Assembly: GCF_004348545.1 (NCBI RefSeq)
Contig: NZ_SMKL01000010.1
Coordinates: 1 to 64,000, forward strand
DNA from: Jiangella ureilytica
GTDB taxonomy: Bacteria > Actinomycetota > Actinomycetes > Jiangellales > Jiangellaceae
Direction of reading: 5' to 3'
Length of the DNA stretch: 64,000 nt
The translations under genes were made by a program, and so were the position numbers. Within the stretch, counting starts at the first letter, position 1. Each line of letters begins with the position of its first letter. The notes beneath the pieces were generated by a model. The model did not search any database. It saw only the letters and a program-made list of their open reading frames with translations, and was not told the DNA's origin. Of this stretch, positions 17,012 through 25,381 are shown in pieces.

Positions 17012-17878
17012 TCAGGCGGTCGTGCTCGGCTCGACCGGCGGCTGCTGCCGGGTCTGCCGGGTGAGTCCGGGCTCGAAGACGTCCGTCGGGGCCGGGCCCG
17101 CCGGGACGGCGTCGAGGTAGAAGGCGTTCTTGTCGGCGGCGCCCCAGACGTTCGTGCTCTGCACCGACTCGGTGGCCGACAGCAGTCCGAGCAGCCCGGC
17201 CTCCGTCTCGCGCCAGCCGGCCTCCGTCGCCTTGCGGGCGGCGGCCTGGTCGCCGGCCACGACGGCGGCGAGCAGGTCGTCGTGCTGGTGAGCGAGCAGG
17301 TGCCCGGGGACGCCGAGCTTCAGGGCGAGGTAGCGGAAGCGCAGGACCAGCTGGTTGAGCCGCGTCATGACGTCGGCCTGCAGCTGATTGTCCTGGCCGC
17401 GCGCCAGGCCTACGTGGAACTGCCAGTCGCCGCGCACCCAGCCGTCGGAGGTCTCGCCGGCGCGGTCGGTCTCGGCGCCGTGGCGGGCCTGGGCCTGCAG
17501 CTGCTCCAGCCGGGCGTGCGCCAGCGGGTCGGCGGCGGCCTGCTCGGTGACCTGCGCCTCGAGACAGCCGAGCAGCCGGCAGGTGTCGCGGACGTCCTTG
17601 AGCGTCACCGGCGCGACCCGATAGCCCGATCGCGCCTGGACGGCGACGAGGTTCTCGAGCTTGAGCCGCAGCAGCGCCTCGCGGACCGGCGTCTTGCCCA
17701 GGCCAACGCGCTTGACCAGCTCGTTCTCGGTGAAGGCCGTGCCCGGCGGCATCTCGACGGTCACGATCGACCGGCGGATCGCCTGGTAGGCGTCGTCGGC
17801 GTTGGAACGGGCGATCCGCTCGGGCTCCATGCGTCGCCAGTGTAGGCCAGAATCCGGGGTGGTGACACGCTGGCTCAT
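17012..17878 (-). CDS. GntR family regulator (FCD-type C-terminal domain)
   Basis: About 288 residues. The winged HTH occupies about residues 25-95, with DDAYQAIRRSIVTVEMPPGT and KRVGLGKTPVREALLRL, the hallmark of the FadR subfamily. The C-terminal all-helical FCD domain follows, with candidate metal-binding histidines in WQFHVGLARG and HQHDDLL. Start choice is uncertain: ATG 17902 overlaps the operator and ATG 17830 lacks a ribosome site; ATG 17878 lies seven bases after a TATATT -10 box, which fits a leaderless transcript. It is divergent from the peptide ABC operon and most likely represses both directions until a peptide-derived ligand binds. Confidence 0.85.
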   Translation of the reverse strand: MSQRVTTPDSGLHWRRMEPERIARSNADDAYQAIRRSIVTVEMPPGTAFTENELVKRVGLGKTPVREALLRLKLENLVAVQARSGYRVAPVTLKDVRDTCRLLGCLEAQVTEQAAADPLAHARLEQLQAQARHGAETDRAGETSDGWVRGDWQFHVGLARGQDNQLQADVMTRLNQLVLRFRYLALKLGVPGHLLAHQHDDLLAAVVAGDQAAARKATEAGWRETEAGLLGLLSATESVQSTNVWGAADKNAFYLDAVPAGPAPTDVFEPGLTRQTRQQPPVEPSTTA

Positions 17879-17883
17879 GCCGG

Positions 17884-17916
17884 TTAATATATCAGTTCTC
17901 ATACCTGGTGTACCAG
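17884..17916. promoter_or_regulatory. Divergent promoter and GntR-type operator
   Basis: The inverted repeat CTGGT-GT-ACCAG at 17905-17916 matches the usual FadR-subfamily pattern (TGGT-n-ACCA). Next to it, TTAATATATC at 17883-17892 supplies AT-rich -10 candidates on both strands (TAATAT for the transporter, TATATT for the regulator). A protein bound at the palindrome would cover the -35 region of gntR and the 5' leader of the transporter transcript. Confidence 0.6.
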
Positions 17917-17928
17917 AGGGAGGACATC

Positions 17929-19482
17929 GTGCGTCGCGTCATGAAGCTCGTGGTTTCAGCGCTCCTCGTGGGCGTGGTCACCGCCTGCAATGCCGGCGGC
18001 ACGTCGCCGGCGGGCGGGGAGGACGGGCCGTTCACGCTCGTCTGGGGCAAGGAGACCGATCCGGCCGGCATCAACCCGCTCAAAGCCGGCGACATCCACG
18101 CCTTCGAGATCTTCAGCCTGGTCTACGAACCGCTGACCCAGCCGTCGGAGGACCTCGACGTCGGTCCGGGGCTGGCGGAGACATGGGAGGAGACGTCGCC
18201 CACGACGTGGCGGTTCACGCTGCGCGACGACGTCGCGTTCTCCAACGGGCGCGAGCTCACCTCGGCCGACGTCGTCGGGACCTGGGCGGCGCTGAAGGAG
18301 CTCGACGTGCGCACTGGGTCGTTCCCGAACGTCGACACGATGACGGCCGTCGACCCGCTCACCTTCGACGTCCAGCTCACCGCGCCGATGCCGGACCTGC
18401 CCTCCCGCATGGAGCTGTTCTGGGTGCTGCCGGCCGAGGAGCTGGCCGCCGGGACGTTCAACCCGGACGAGGACCTGCTGGGCACCGGCCCGTTCGTCGC
18501 AGGCGAGCACGTGTCCGGGGTGTCGTGGACCTTCGAGGCGAACCCGCACTACTGGCGGGACGACCTGCGCCAGGTCGACCGGGTGGAGATCAAGTTCATC
18601 CCGGACGACGCCTCCCGCCTGGCCGCGCTGCGCACCGGAGAGATCGACTTCACCATGTCGTCGAACCCCGACGTGCGGACCATCCTGGAGGGCGACCCGG
18701 CCCTCGAGGTGACCGTGCAGGAGACGACCGACCTCTACTACCTCTCGCTGAACTCCACGTGGACCGGCTCGCCGTTCCTGGACCAGCGGGTCCGGCAGGC
18801 GGTCGCGCTGGCCATCGACCGGCAGCAGATCATCGACACCGCGCTCGGCGGCATCGGCGAGCTCACCGCCATCACGCCGCGGGCGTTCGCCGACGCCTGC
18901 GACCCGGCCGGCGTTCTGGGTGCCGAGGGCCGCGACGTGGACGGGGCGAAGGCGCTGCTGGCCGACGCCGGTGTGGACGAGCTCGACTTCCGGCTCACGG
19001 TGGTGCCCGCGTTCGGCGCTCTGCGCGGCCCGCAGATCGCCCAGGTGATCCAGCAGAACCTCCAGGAGATCGGCCTCCAGGCGGAGGTCGGCGTGCTGGA
19101 CGGCGGGGCGTGGCTCGAGGAGACGTTCACCAACGGCACCTTCGACGCCACGCTGAACTGGTTCACCGGCGGCGGCTCCACATCGCACCTGCTCTCCTAC
19201 ATGGACCCCGAGCGCGCACCGATCCTGGCGCACCTGGTCGGCGACGACCCTGCCACGATCGGGCTGGTCCGCGAGGCTCTGGCGCTGCCGCCCGGCGAGG
19301 AGCGCGCCGCGGCCGTCGCCGCCGCCTGCGAGAACCTCAACGAGCAGGCGTTCTTCATCCCGCTGGCCACCAAGCCGACGGTGATCGTCCACCGCACCGA
19401 CCGCGTCGAGCCGGTCCTCAACCCGATCGAGCCGGTGCAGATGACCTTCCGCCGGCTGGCCGAGTTCGGCCGGGCGTCGTGA
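17929..19482 (+). CDS. Peptide ABC transporter solute-binding lipoprotein (family 5), first of seven
   Basis: 517 residues from GTG 17929, which has AGGGAGG six bases ahead; ATG 17941 is the alternative. A short signal peptide ends in a lipobox with Cys near residue 16 (VVTACNAGG), so the protein is membrane-anchored outside the cell. The SBP_bac_5 fold is clear (FTLRDDVAFSNGRELTSADV, GTGPFV, QAVALAIDRQQI). It binds peptides or similar compounds and passes them to the permeases encoded next. It differs from the six other lipoproteins here in lacking their CSDG and IVCA cysteines. This is the only one in an operon with permeases and ATPases. Confidence 0.93.
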   Translation: MRRVMKLVVSALLVGVVTACNAGGTSPAGGEDGPFTLVWGKETDPAGINPLKAGDIHAFEIFSLVYEPLTQPSEDLDVGPGLAETWEETSPTTWRFTLRDDVAFSNGRELTSADVVGTWAALKELDVRTGSFPNVDTMTAVDPLTFDVQLTAPMPDLPSRMELFWVLPAEELAAGTFNPDEDLLGTGPFVAGEHVSGVSWTFEANPHYWRDDLRQVDRVEIKFIPDDASRLAALRTGEIDFTMSSNPDVRTILEGDPALEVTVQETTDLYYLSLNSTWTGSPFLDQRVRQAVALAIDRQQIIDTALGGIGELTAITPRAFADACDPAGVLGAEGRDVDGAKALLADAGVDELDFRLTVVPAFGALRGPQIAQVIQQNLQEIGLQAEVGVLDGGAWLEETFTNGTFDATLNWFTGGGSTSHLLSYMDPERAPILAHLVGDDPATIGLVREALALPPGEERAAAVAAACENLNEQAFFIPLATKPTVIVHRTDRVEPVLNPIEPVQMTFRRLAEFGRAS

Positions 19483-20450
19483 GCGGCGGCCTCGGGCACG
19501 CCGGCCTGGTGCTGGCCCGGGCGGTCGCGACGATGCTGGCCGTCACCGTCCTCGTCTTCTTCGCTCTGCACGCGGTGCCGGGCGGGTTCGAGTCGGTGTA
19601 CCTGGGCACGAGCGCCAGTGAGACCAGCCACGCCACGGTGCGCGCGGCGCTGGGCCTGGACCGGCCGCTGCTGGAGCAGTACGTGAGCTGGGTGGGCGGG
19701 ATCGTCACCGGCGACCTCGGCACGTCGCTGCTCAGCTCGCGGCCGATCGTCGACGAGCTGGCGGTGCGGCTGCCCGCCACCGCCCAGCTGGCCGTCCTGG
19801 CCACGGTCATCTCGGTCCCGGCCGGCGCGGCGCTGGGGATCGCGGCCGGGGTCGCGAACCTGCGCGGGCGAGCGAGCGGGCTGGGCCGGGTGGCCGGCGC
19901 GCTGTCGGCCAGCGTGCCCGACTTCGTGGTCGCGACGGTCCTGGTGTTCGTGGCGTCGCAGGCCGGCTGGCGCATCGTCGGCTCGTCGTACGTCCCGTTC
20001 GCCGAGGACCCGGTCGGCAGCACCGTCCGGATGCTGCTGCCGGCGCTCTCGCTGAGCTTCTTCGCCACCGGCATCGTCGCCCGCACCACCCGCGACGCCG
20101 TGCTGGCCGTCCGCGCGGAGCCGTTCATGACGATGGCGATCGCGCGGGGCGAGTCGACCTGGCAGATCGTGCGCCGGCACGTGCTCCGCAACGTCGCCAA
20201 CCCGATCGTCACCGTCGGCGCCGTGAACGTCGGCTACCTCCTCGGAGGAGCGTTGATCATCGAGCGCGTCTTCGCCATCCCCGGCGTGGGGGAGTACGCC
20301 GTCAACGCCGTCAACTCGCGGGACTACCCGGTCGTGATGGCGACGGTGGTCCTCGGCGCGGCTGCGTTCGTCGTCGCGAACGTGCTCGCCGATCTCGCCG
20401 GCGGGTTCGTCGACCCGCGGCTCGGCGCCCGGCGGAGGGCGGCCCGATGA
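19479..20450 (+). CDS. Peptide ABC transporter permease, DppB/OppB type
   Basis: 323 residues starting at GTG 19479, overlapping the stop of the binding-protein gene (GTGA). About six membrane segments are seen. The first helix and the extracytoplasmic loop with GTSASETSHATVRAALGLDRP are typical of DppB. The cytoplasmic EAA loop reads ARGESTWQIVRRHVLRNVAN, with the conserved G near its centre, and docks onto the ATPases. It forms the channel with the following permease. Confidence 0.95.
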   Translation: MSGGLGHAGLVLARAVATMLAVTVLVFFALHAVPGGFESVYLGTSASETSHATVRAALGLDRPLLEQYVSWVGGIVTGDLGTSLLSSRPIVDELAVRLPATAQLAVLATVISVPAGAALGIAAGVANLRGRASGLGRVAGALSASVPDFVVATVLVFVASQAGWRIVGSSYVPFAEDPVGSTVRMLLPALSLSFFATGIVARTTRDAVLAVRAEPFMTMAIARGESTWQIVRRHVLRNVANPIVTVGAVNVGYLLGGALIIERVFAIPGVGEYAVNAVNSRDYPVVMATVVLGAAAFVVANVLADLAGGFVDPRLGARRRAAR

Positions 20451-21292
20451 CGCGCGCCGTGCTGACCGGGCGTACCGGGCGCGGGGGCGACGGCGTCACC
20501 GTCGTCGCCGTGGTCGTGCTGGCCGTGCTGGTGGTGAGCGGGTTGGCCGGGCGGTTCGGCGTGTTCGGCGACCCGGCGGAGCTGGGCGAGCGGCTTGCCG
20601 CGCCCTCGCTGCGCGCTCCGCTCGGCACCGACGACCTCGGCCGGTCGATGCTGCCCCGGGTGGCGGAGGCCATCGGCAACACGCTGCTACTGGCGCTGGT
20701 CGCGGTGGCACTGGCGACGGTCGGCGCCACGCTGCTCGCGGTCGCAGCCGGCTATCTCAAGGGGACGGTCGACCGGGTGGTCGTCGCGCTGGCCGACGTC
20801 CTGTTCTCCTTCCCGGGACTGCTGTTCGCCATCCTGGTGGCCGCCGTCCTCGGGCCGGGCCGGCCGGCTGCGGTGGCGGCGATCGTGCTGGTGACCCTTC
20901 CGCTCATGGTGCGGGTGTTCCGGCAGGCGGCGATGGCGGTCGCCGAGCGCGACTTCGTGGTCAGCGCCGAGATCAGCGGCGTGCCCGCCTGGCGGATCAT
21001 GGCCGTGCACGTCGTCCCGAACATCGCCGGGCCGATCGTCGTGCAGGCCACGTTCGCGGTGTCCGTCGCGATGCTGGTCGAGAGTGCACTGAGCTTCCTC
21101 GGCCTGGGCGTGCAGCCGCCGGCGGCCTCGCTGGGCTCGCTGGTGTCCGGCGGGCTCAACGCGCTGTCGATCGCGCCCTGGCTGGTGTTCGTGCCGGGAG
21201 CCGTGCTGGTGGCCGCGATCACCGCCACCAACCTCGTGGGCGATGGCCTGCGCGACCGTCTCGACCCGAGAGAAGTGAGGGCACTGCGATGA
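20447..21292 (+). CDS. Peptide ABC transporter permease, DppC/OppC type
   Basis: 281 residues, ATGA overlap with the preceding gene. An N-terminal helix is followed by the DppC-type segment PLGTDDLGRSMLPRV, then five helices. The EAA loop is SGVPAWRIMAVHVVPNIAGP. It pairs with the DppB-type subunit. The tight overlaps on both sides show one transcript and coupled translation. Confidence 0.95.
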   Translation: MTRAVLTGRTGRGGDGVTVVAVVVLAVLVVSGLAGRFGVFGDPAELGERLAAPSLRAPLGTDDLGRSMLPRVAEAIGNTLLLALVAVALATVGATLLAVAAGYLKGTVDRVVVALADVLFSFPGLLFAILVAAVLGPGRPAAVAAIVLVTLPLMVRVFRQAAMAVAERDFVVSAEISGVPAWRIMAVHVVPNIAGPIVVQATFAVSVAMLVESALSFLGLGVQPPAASLGSLVSGGLNALSIAPWLVFVPGAVLVAAITATNLVGDGLRDRLDPREVRALR

Positions 21293-22269
21293 CCCTGCTC
21301 GACGTGCGCGACCTGGCCGTGCGCTACGACACACCGCACGGCGTCAGCCAGGCGCTCGACGGCGCCTCGCTCACCGTCGCGGCGGGTGAGCTCGTCGCCG
21401 TCGTCGGCGAGTCCGGCTCCGGCAAGAGCACGCTCGGCATGGCGGTGCTGGGGCTTCTCCCGGCGAGCGCGCAGCGCGTGGCAGGGGACCTGCTGGTGGA
21501 CGGCTCGAGCGTGTTCGGCCTGGCCCCGGCGGAGCTGCGCGGCCTGCGTCGCACCCGGCTCGGCCTGGTGCTCCAAGACGCGGCCGGCTCGCTCGACCCG
21601 ACACGCCGCATCGGCCGCCAGCTCGCCGAGCACCTGGACCGGCCCGGCCACGCGGCCGTGCTGAGCCGTCTGGAGCAGGTGCGGCTGCCCGACGTGGAGC
21701 GCGTCGCGCGCAGCTACCCGCACCAACTCTCCGGCGGGATGGCGCAGCGTGTCGCGATCGCCATCGCGCTGGCCCGGTCGCCAGGACTGCTCGTGGCCGA
21801 CGAGCCCACGGCCGCGCTCGACACCGAGATCAAGCACGACGTGCTGCGCCTGCTGGCGGACTCCTGCCGTGAGCGACGCACGGCGCTGCTCGTCCTCACC
21901 CACGACCTCACCGGCATCGCGGCGTACTGCACCCGCCTGGTCGTCATGTACGGCGGCCGCGTGGTCGAGACCGGCCCGCCGGAGGAGGTGCTGGAACGAC
22001 CTCGGCACCCGTACACGCGGGGGCTGCTCCACGCCGTCCCAGGGCAGGAGACCGTAGGCGGCACGCTGCGGTCGATCGCCGGATCGCCGCCGGTTCTCAC
22101 CGGGCCGTCGGCCGGCTGCGCGTTCGCCCCGCGGTGTGAGTTCCGCATCGACCGGTGCGGCGGCGTGCGGCCCGAGCCATCGGACGATGCCGCCCGCGTC
22201 CTCTGCCACCGCGACGGCGAGCTCGACGCCGTCGTGACGCTGCACGAGGCCCCGGAGGTGAGCCGATGA
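21289..22269 (+). CDS. Peptide ABC transporter ATPase, DppD/OppD type
   Basis: 326 residues, ATGA overlap at the start. Walker A is GESGSGKST, the Q-loop lies in VLQDAAGSLDP, the ABC signature is LSGGMAQRV, and Walker B is LLVADEPTAALD, followed by the H-loop in LTHDLTG. The C-terminal oligopeptide domain carries four cysteines (GCAFAPRCEFRIDRC and a later LCHRDG), the pattern that holds an iron-sulfur cluster in some Dpp/Opp ATPases. It should form a heterodimer with the next ATPase. Confidence 0.95.
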   Translation: MTLLDVRDLAVRYDTPHGVSQALDGASLTVAAGELVAVVGESGSGKSTLGMAVLGLLPASAQRVAGDLLVDGSSVFGLAPAELRGLRRTRLGLVLQDAAGSLDPTRRIGRQLAEHLDRPGHAAVLSRLEQVRLPDVERVARSYPHQLSGGMAQRVAIAIALARSPGLLVADEPTAALDTEIKHDVLRLLADSCRERRTALLVLTHDLTGIAAYCTRLVVMYGGRVVETGPPEEVLERPRHPYTRGLLHAVPGQETVGGTLRSIAGSPPVLTGPSAGCAFAPRCEFRIDRCGGVRPEPSDDAARVLCHRDGELDAVVTLHEAPEVSR

Positions 22270-23051
22270 CCACGCCCGTCCCCACCGCTGAGCTCCGCGG
22301 CGTCGACCTGGACTACCGGTCCGGGCCGCCCTGGGCGCGGCAGCTCAAGCGCGCCGTCAGCGGCGTGAACCTCACAGTCGCGCCCGGTGAGACCGTCGGG
22401 CTGGTTGGGCAGTCGGGCTCGGGCAAGACCAGCGTCGGCCGGTTGCTCCTCGGCCTGCTGCGGCCGACCGCCGGCGCGGTGCTGTTCGAGGGCCGCCCCA
22501 TCGACGACGAGCGACGCCGGCACCGCGGCCGTCTGCAGGCGGTGCTGCAGAACCCGTCGTGGTCGCTGAACCCGCGGCTGCGCTGCGAGACGTCCGTCGC
22601 CGAGCCGCTCACCGTCGCCGGGACGGTGCCGGCCGACGAGCGGCACCGGCGGGTCCTGCACATGCTCGAACAGGTCGGCCTCGACCCGGGCGTGGCCGGC
22701 CGGTTCCCGCATCAGCTCTCGGGCGGGCAGCAGCAACGCGTGGCCATCGCCCGCGCCCTGGTCTCCCATCCGGCGCTCGTGGTGTTCGACGAGGCCGTGA
22801 GCGCGCTCGACGTGTCCGTGCAGGCGCAGATCCTCAACCTGGTCCGGCGGCTGCAGGACGAGGTCGGTTTCGCAGCGCTGTTCATCTCGCACGACCTCGC
22901 CGCCGCCCGGTACGTCTCGCACCGCGTCGCCGTCATGTGGCAGTCGGAGATCGTCGAGGTGGCCGACGCGACGGCGCTGTACCACCATGCGGACCACCCG
23001 TACACCCGGTCGTTGTTCGGGCTCGAGCCCGGTGCCGCGGGCCGTCACTGA
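22266..23051 (+). CDS. Peptide ABC transporter ATPase, DppF/OppF type
   Basis: 261 residues from ATG 22266 (ATGA overlap). Walker A GQSGSGKTS, signature LSGGQQQRV, Walker B LVVFDEAVSALD and H-loop ISHDLA are all intact. It is shorter than the usual 320 residues because it ends soon after the HPYTRSLFG motif and lacks the C-terminal cysteine domain of its partner. Glu follows Asp in Walker B, so it should hydrolyse ATP. This completes the only full transporter in the window and is probably the shared engine for the orphan binding proteins further right. Confidence 0.94.
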   Translation: MTTPVPTAELRGVDLDYRSGPPWARQLKRAVSGVNLTVAPGETVGLVGQSGSGKTSVGRLLLGLLRPTAGAVLFEGRPIDDERRRHRGRLQAVLQNPSWSLNPRLRCETSVAEPLTVAGTVPADERHRRVLHMLEQVGLDPGVAGRFPHQLSGGQQQRVAIARALVSHPALVVFDEAVSALDVSVQAQILNLVRRLQDEVGFAALFISHDLAAARYVSHRVAVMWQSEIVEVADATALYHHADHPYTRSLFGLEPGAAGRH

Positions 23052-23064
23052 AGAGGGAGGGACC

Positions 23065-23871
23065 ATGCCGGAGATCGAACGGGACGGCACGCGGATCCAC
23101 TACGACGACGTGGGCAGCGGCGAGGCGCTGCTGCTCATGCACGGCGGGATCGCCAGCGCCGAGTACTGGCGGCTGGCCGGCTACACCGACGCGCTGGCCG
23201 GGGACTTCCGGCTGCTGATGCCGGATTTCCGCGGACACGGGCGAAGCTCGCTGTTCCGCGACCCGTCGCGGTACGGGATCCCGCACGACGTCGCCGACGT
23301 GCTGGCCGTGCTCGACGCCGCCGGGGTGGAGCAGGCGACGGCGTGCGGCTGGTCGTGGGGCGGCACCGTGGGGCTGGCGCTGGCCGCGACACACCCGGAC
23401 CGCGTGCGCGGCGTCGTGGCCATCGGGTCGTCGGGCCGGCACGGCCGGTTCACGGACCTGCCTGCCGGCTTCGGCCGGTTCGCCGACACCGCCGCCCGGA
23501 TCCGCGCCGAAGGGCTGGCGCCCGCCGCGTCGGACGTGGAGCGGCTGGGTGGGCGGGCCTGGCTGCGGGAGACCTTCCTGGGCGCCGACGCGGCGGCGAT
23601 CCACGCGTGGTACCTGGGCCAGTTGACGGCGCCGCCGCTCCGCCGGTCGCTGGCGCAGCTGCGGCAGCCGGTCCGGTTCATCGCCGGTGAGGACGAGGTC
23701 GCGGTCCTGGACTTCCCCGACCCGTTGTTGCCGCCGCAGGCCGAGCTGCGGGTCCTGGTCGGCGAGAACCATGTGTCGACCTTCCTCCGCCTCGACGTCG
23801 TGGTCCCGGCGCTGCGGCAGCTGGCGTCGTCGGCGCCGACGACGCCGGCTGCCGACGTCCGTTCCGGATGA
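23065..23871 (+). CDS. Alpha/beta-fold hydrolase in the transporter operon
   Basis: 268 residues from ATG 23065, with GAGGGAGGG directly upstream; 13 bases after the ATPase stop. The fold is seen as HYDDVGSGEALLLMHGG, the nucleophile elbow GWSWGGT (Ser near 95), RFIAGEDEVAV around the acid, and the His in GENHVSTF. No signal peptide, so it acts inside on imported compounds. It resembles prolyl-iminopeptidase-like or esterase members; the substrate cannot be decided from sequence. Confidence 0.85.
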   Translation: MPEIERDGTRIHYDDVGSGEALLLMHGGIASAEYWRLAGYTDALAGDFRLLMPDFRGHGRSSLFRDPSRYGIPHDVADVLAVLDAAGVEQATACGWSWGGTVGLALAATHPDRVRGVVAIGSSGRHGRFTDLPAGFGRFADTAARIRAEGLAPAASDVERLGGRAWLRETFLGADAAAIHAWYLGQLTAPPLRRSLAQLRQPVRFIAGEDEVAVLDFPDPLLPPQAELRVLVGENHVSTFLRLDVVVPALRQLASSAPTTPAADVRSG

Positions 23872-23947
23872 CGAGGACCGGCGCCACCGCCGATGTGACA
23901 CTGGAGCCTCGAGCCGTCCCGGCCGGGCGGCCTGAGCGATCGGGCGG

Positions 23948-25369
23948 GTGGTACGGGTGGGCCAGGACGATGCGACGGCGGCAGCGAACGAGCCGCCGGT
24001 CCCCCCGGCGCTCGCCGCGTTCATGGCGACGGGATGGGCCGACGGCGACGACCCGGGTGAGCTCGCGCCGGTGGCAGCCTGGGCCGCGAAGCGCAGGGCG
24101 GCGCTGACCGAGCGGTTCCCCGGCGAGCGGCTGGTCGTCCCGGCCGGTGCGCCCACGAGCCGCAACGTCGACGTCGACCACCGGTTCCGCGCCGACAGCG
24201 CCCACGTGTACCTGACCGGAAACCAGGCCAGCGACGCGGTCCTGCTGATGGACGACGGCACGGCGACGCTGTTCGTGCGGCCGCGGGCGCCGCGGTCGGA
24301 GCAGGAGTTCTGGCGCGACCGCCGCTACGGCGAGTTCTGGGCCGGGCGCCGCCCGAGCCTGGCCGAGACGCAGCACCGGCTCGGCCTGGACTGCCGGCAC
24401 CTCGACGAGCTGCCCGCGGCGCTCGCGTCCGGGCCGCCGGCCCGGCTGCTGCGTGGCGTCGACCCCAGGGTGGACGCGCTGGCCGGCACCCTGTCCGACG
24501 CGCCGGGGCGGGACGCGGAGCTCGCCGCGGCGATCTCGCAGCTGCGGCTGGTCAAGGACTCCTGGGAGGTCGAGCAGCTGCGCGCGGCCTGCGCCGCCAC
24601 CGCGCGCGGCTTCGAGGACTGCCTGCGGGAGTGGCCGCAGGTCCTCGCGCACGGCGAGCGCTGGATCGAGGGGACGTTCTGGCGCCGTGCGCGGGTCGAG
24701 GGCAACGACGTCGGGTACACCTCGATCGTGGCCTCCGGGCCGCACGCGACGACGTTGCACTGGATCGACGACGACGGCCCGGTGCGGCCGGGTGAGCTCC
24801 TTCTGCTGGACATGGGCGTCGAGACCCGGTCGCTGTACACCGCGGACATCAGCCGGACCCTGCCGGTATCGGGCCGCTTCACCGGCCTGCAGCGCGACCT
24901 GTACACGCTCGTGCTGCGGGCGCAGGACGCCGGCATCGCCGCCGTACGGCCGGGCGCGCGGTTCCGGGCCTACCACGAGGCGGCCATGACGGTGCTGGCG
25001 CACGGGCTCGCCGACCTCGGCCTGCTGCCGGTCAGTGCCGAGCAGGCCCTCGACCCGGAGTCGGCGCTCTACCGGCGCTGGACGCTGCACGGCAGCGGCC
25101 ACATGCTCGGCCTCGACGTGCACGACTGCACGACGGCGCCCGCCGCCGCGTACGCCGACGGGACGCTCGAGGCCGGCAACGTGCTGACTGTCGAGCCGGG
25201 GCTCTACCTGCAGGCCGACGACCTGCTGGTACCCGAGGAGCTGCGCGGCATCGGCATCCGCGTCGAGGACGACCTCCTCGTCACCGACGCGGGCGCGGAG
25301 AACCTGTCCGCCGCCCTGCCGCGCGAGCCCGGTGCCGTCGAGACCTGGATGGCCGGGCTGCTGCGTTGA
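23948..25369 (+). CDS. Xaa-Pro peptidase (M24B, creatinase/aminopeptidase P fold)
   Basis: 473 residues, probably from GTG 23948 (weak ribosome site; GTG 23957 also possible). An AMP_N-like N-terminal domain (about 40-170) has the GAPTSRNVDVDHRFRADSAH pattern of prokaryotic aminopeptidase P. The pita-bread domain supplies the five metal ligands: Asp in LLLDMGVE, Asp in TADISRT, His in HGSGHMLGLDVHD, Glu in VEPGLY and Glu in IRVEDD. It releases residues before proline from imported peptides. It ends the transporter operon, 12 bases from the convergent S9 peptidase gene. Confidence 0.9.
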   Translation: MVRVGQDDATAAANEPPVPPALAAFMATGWADGDDPGELAPVAAWAAKRRAALTERFPGERLVVPAGAPTSRNVDVDHRFRADSAHVYLTGNQASDAVLLMDDGTATLFVRPRAPRSEQEFWRDRRYGEFWAGRRPSLAETQHRLGLDCRHLDELPAALASGPPARLLRGVDPRVDALAGTLSDAPGRDAELAAAISQLRLVKDSWEVEQLRAACAATARGFEDCLREWPQVLAHGERWIEGTFWRRARVEGNDVGYTSIVASGPHATTLHWIDDDGPVRPGELLLLDMGVETRSLYTADISRTLPVSGRFTGLQRDLYTLVLRAQDAGIAAVRPGARFRAYHEAAMTVLAHGLADLGLLPVSAEQALDPESALYRRWTLHGSGHMLGLDVHDCTTAPAAAYADGTLEAGNVLTVEPGLYLQADDLLVPEELRGIGIRVEDDLLVTDAGAENLSAALPREPGAVETWMAGLLR

Positions 25370-25381
25370 CGAAACTCGTCC

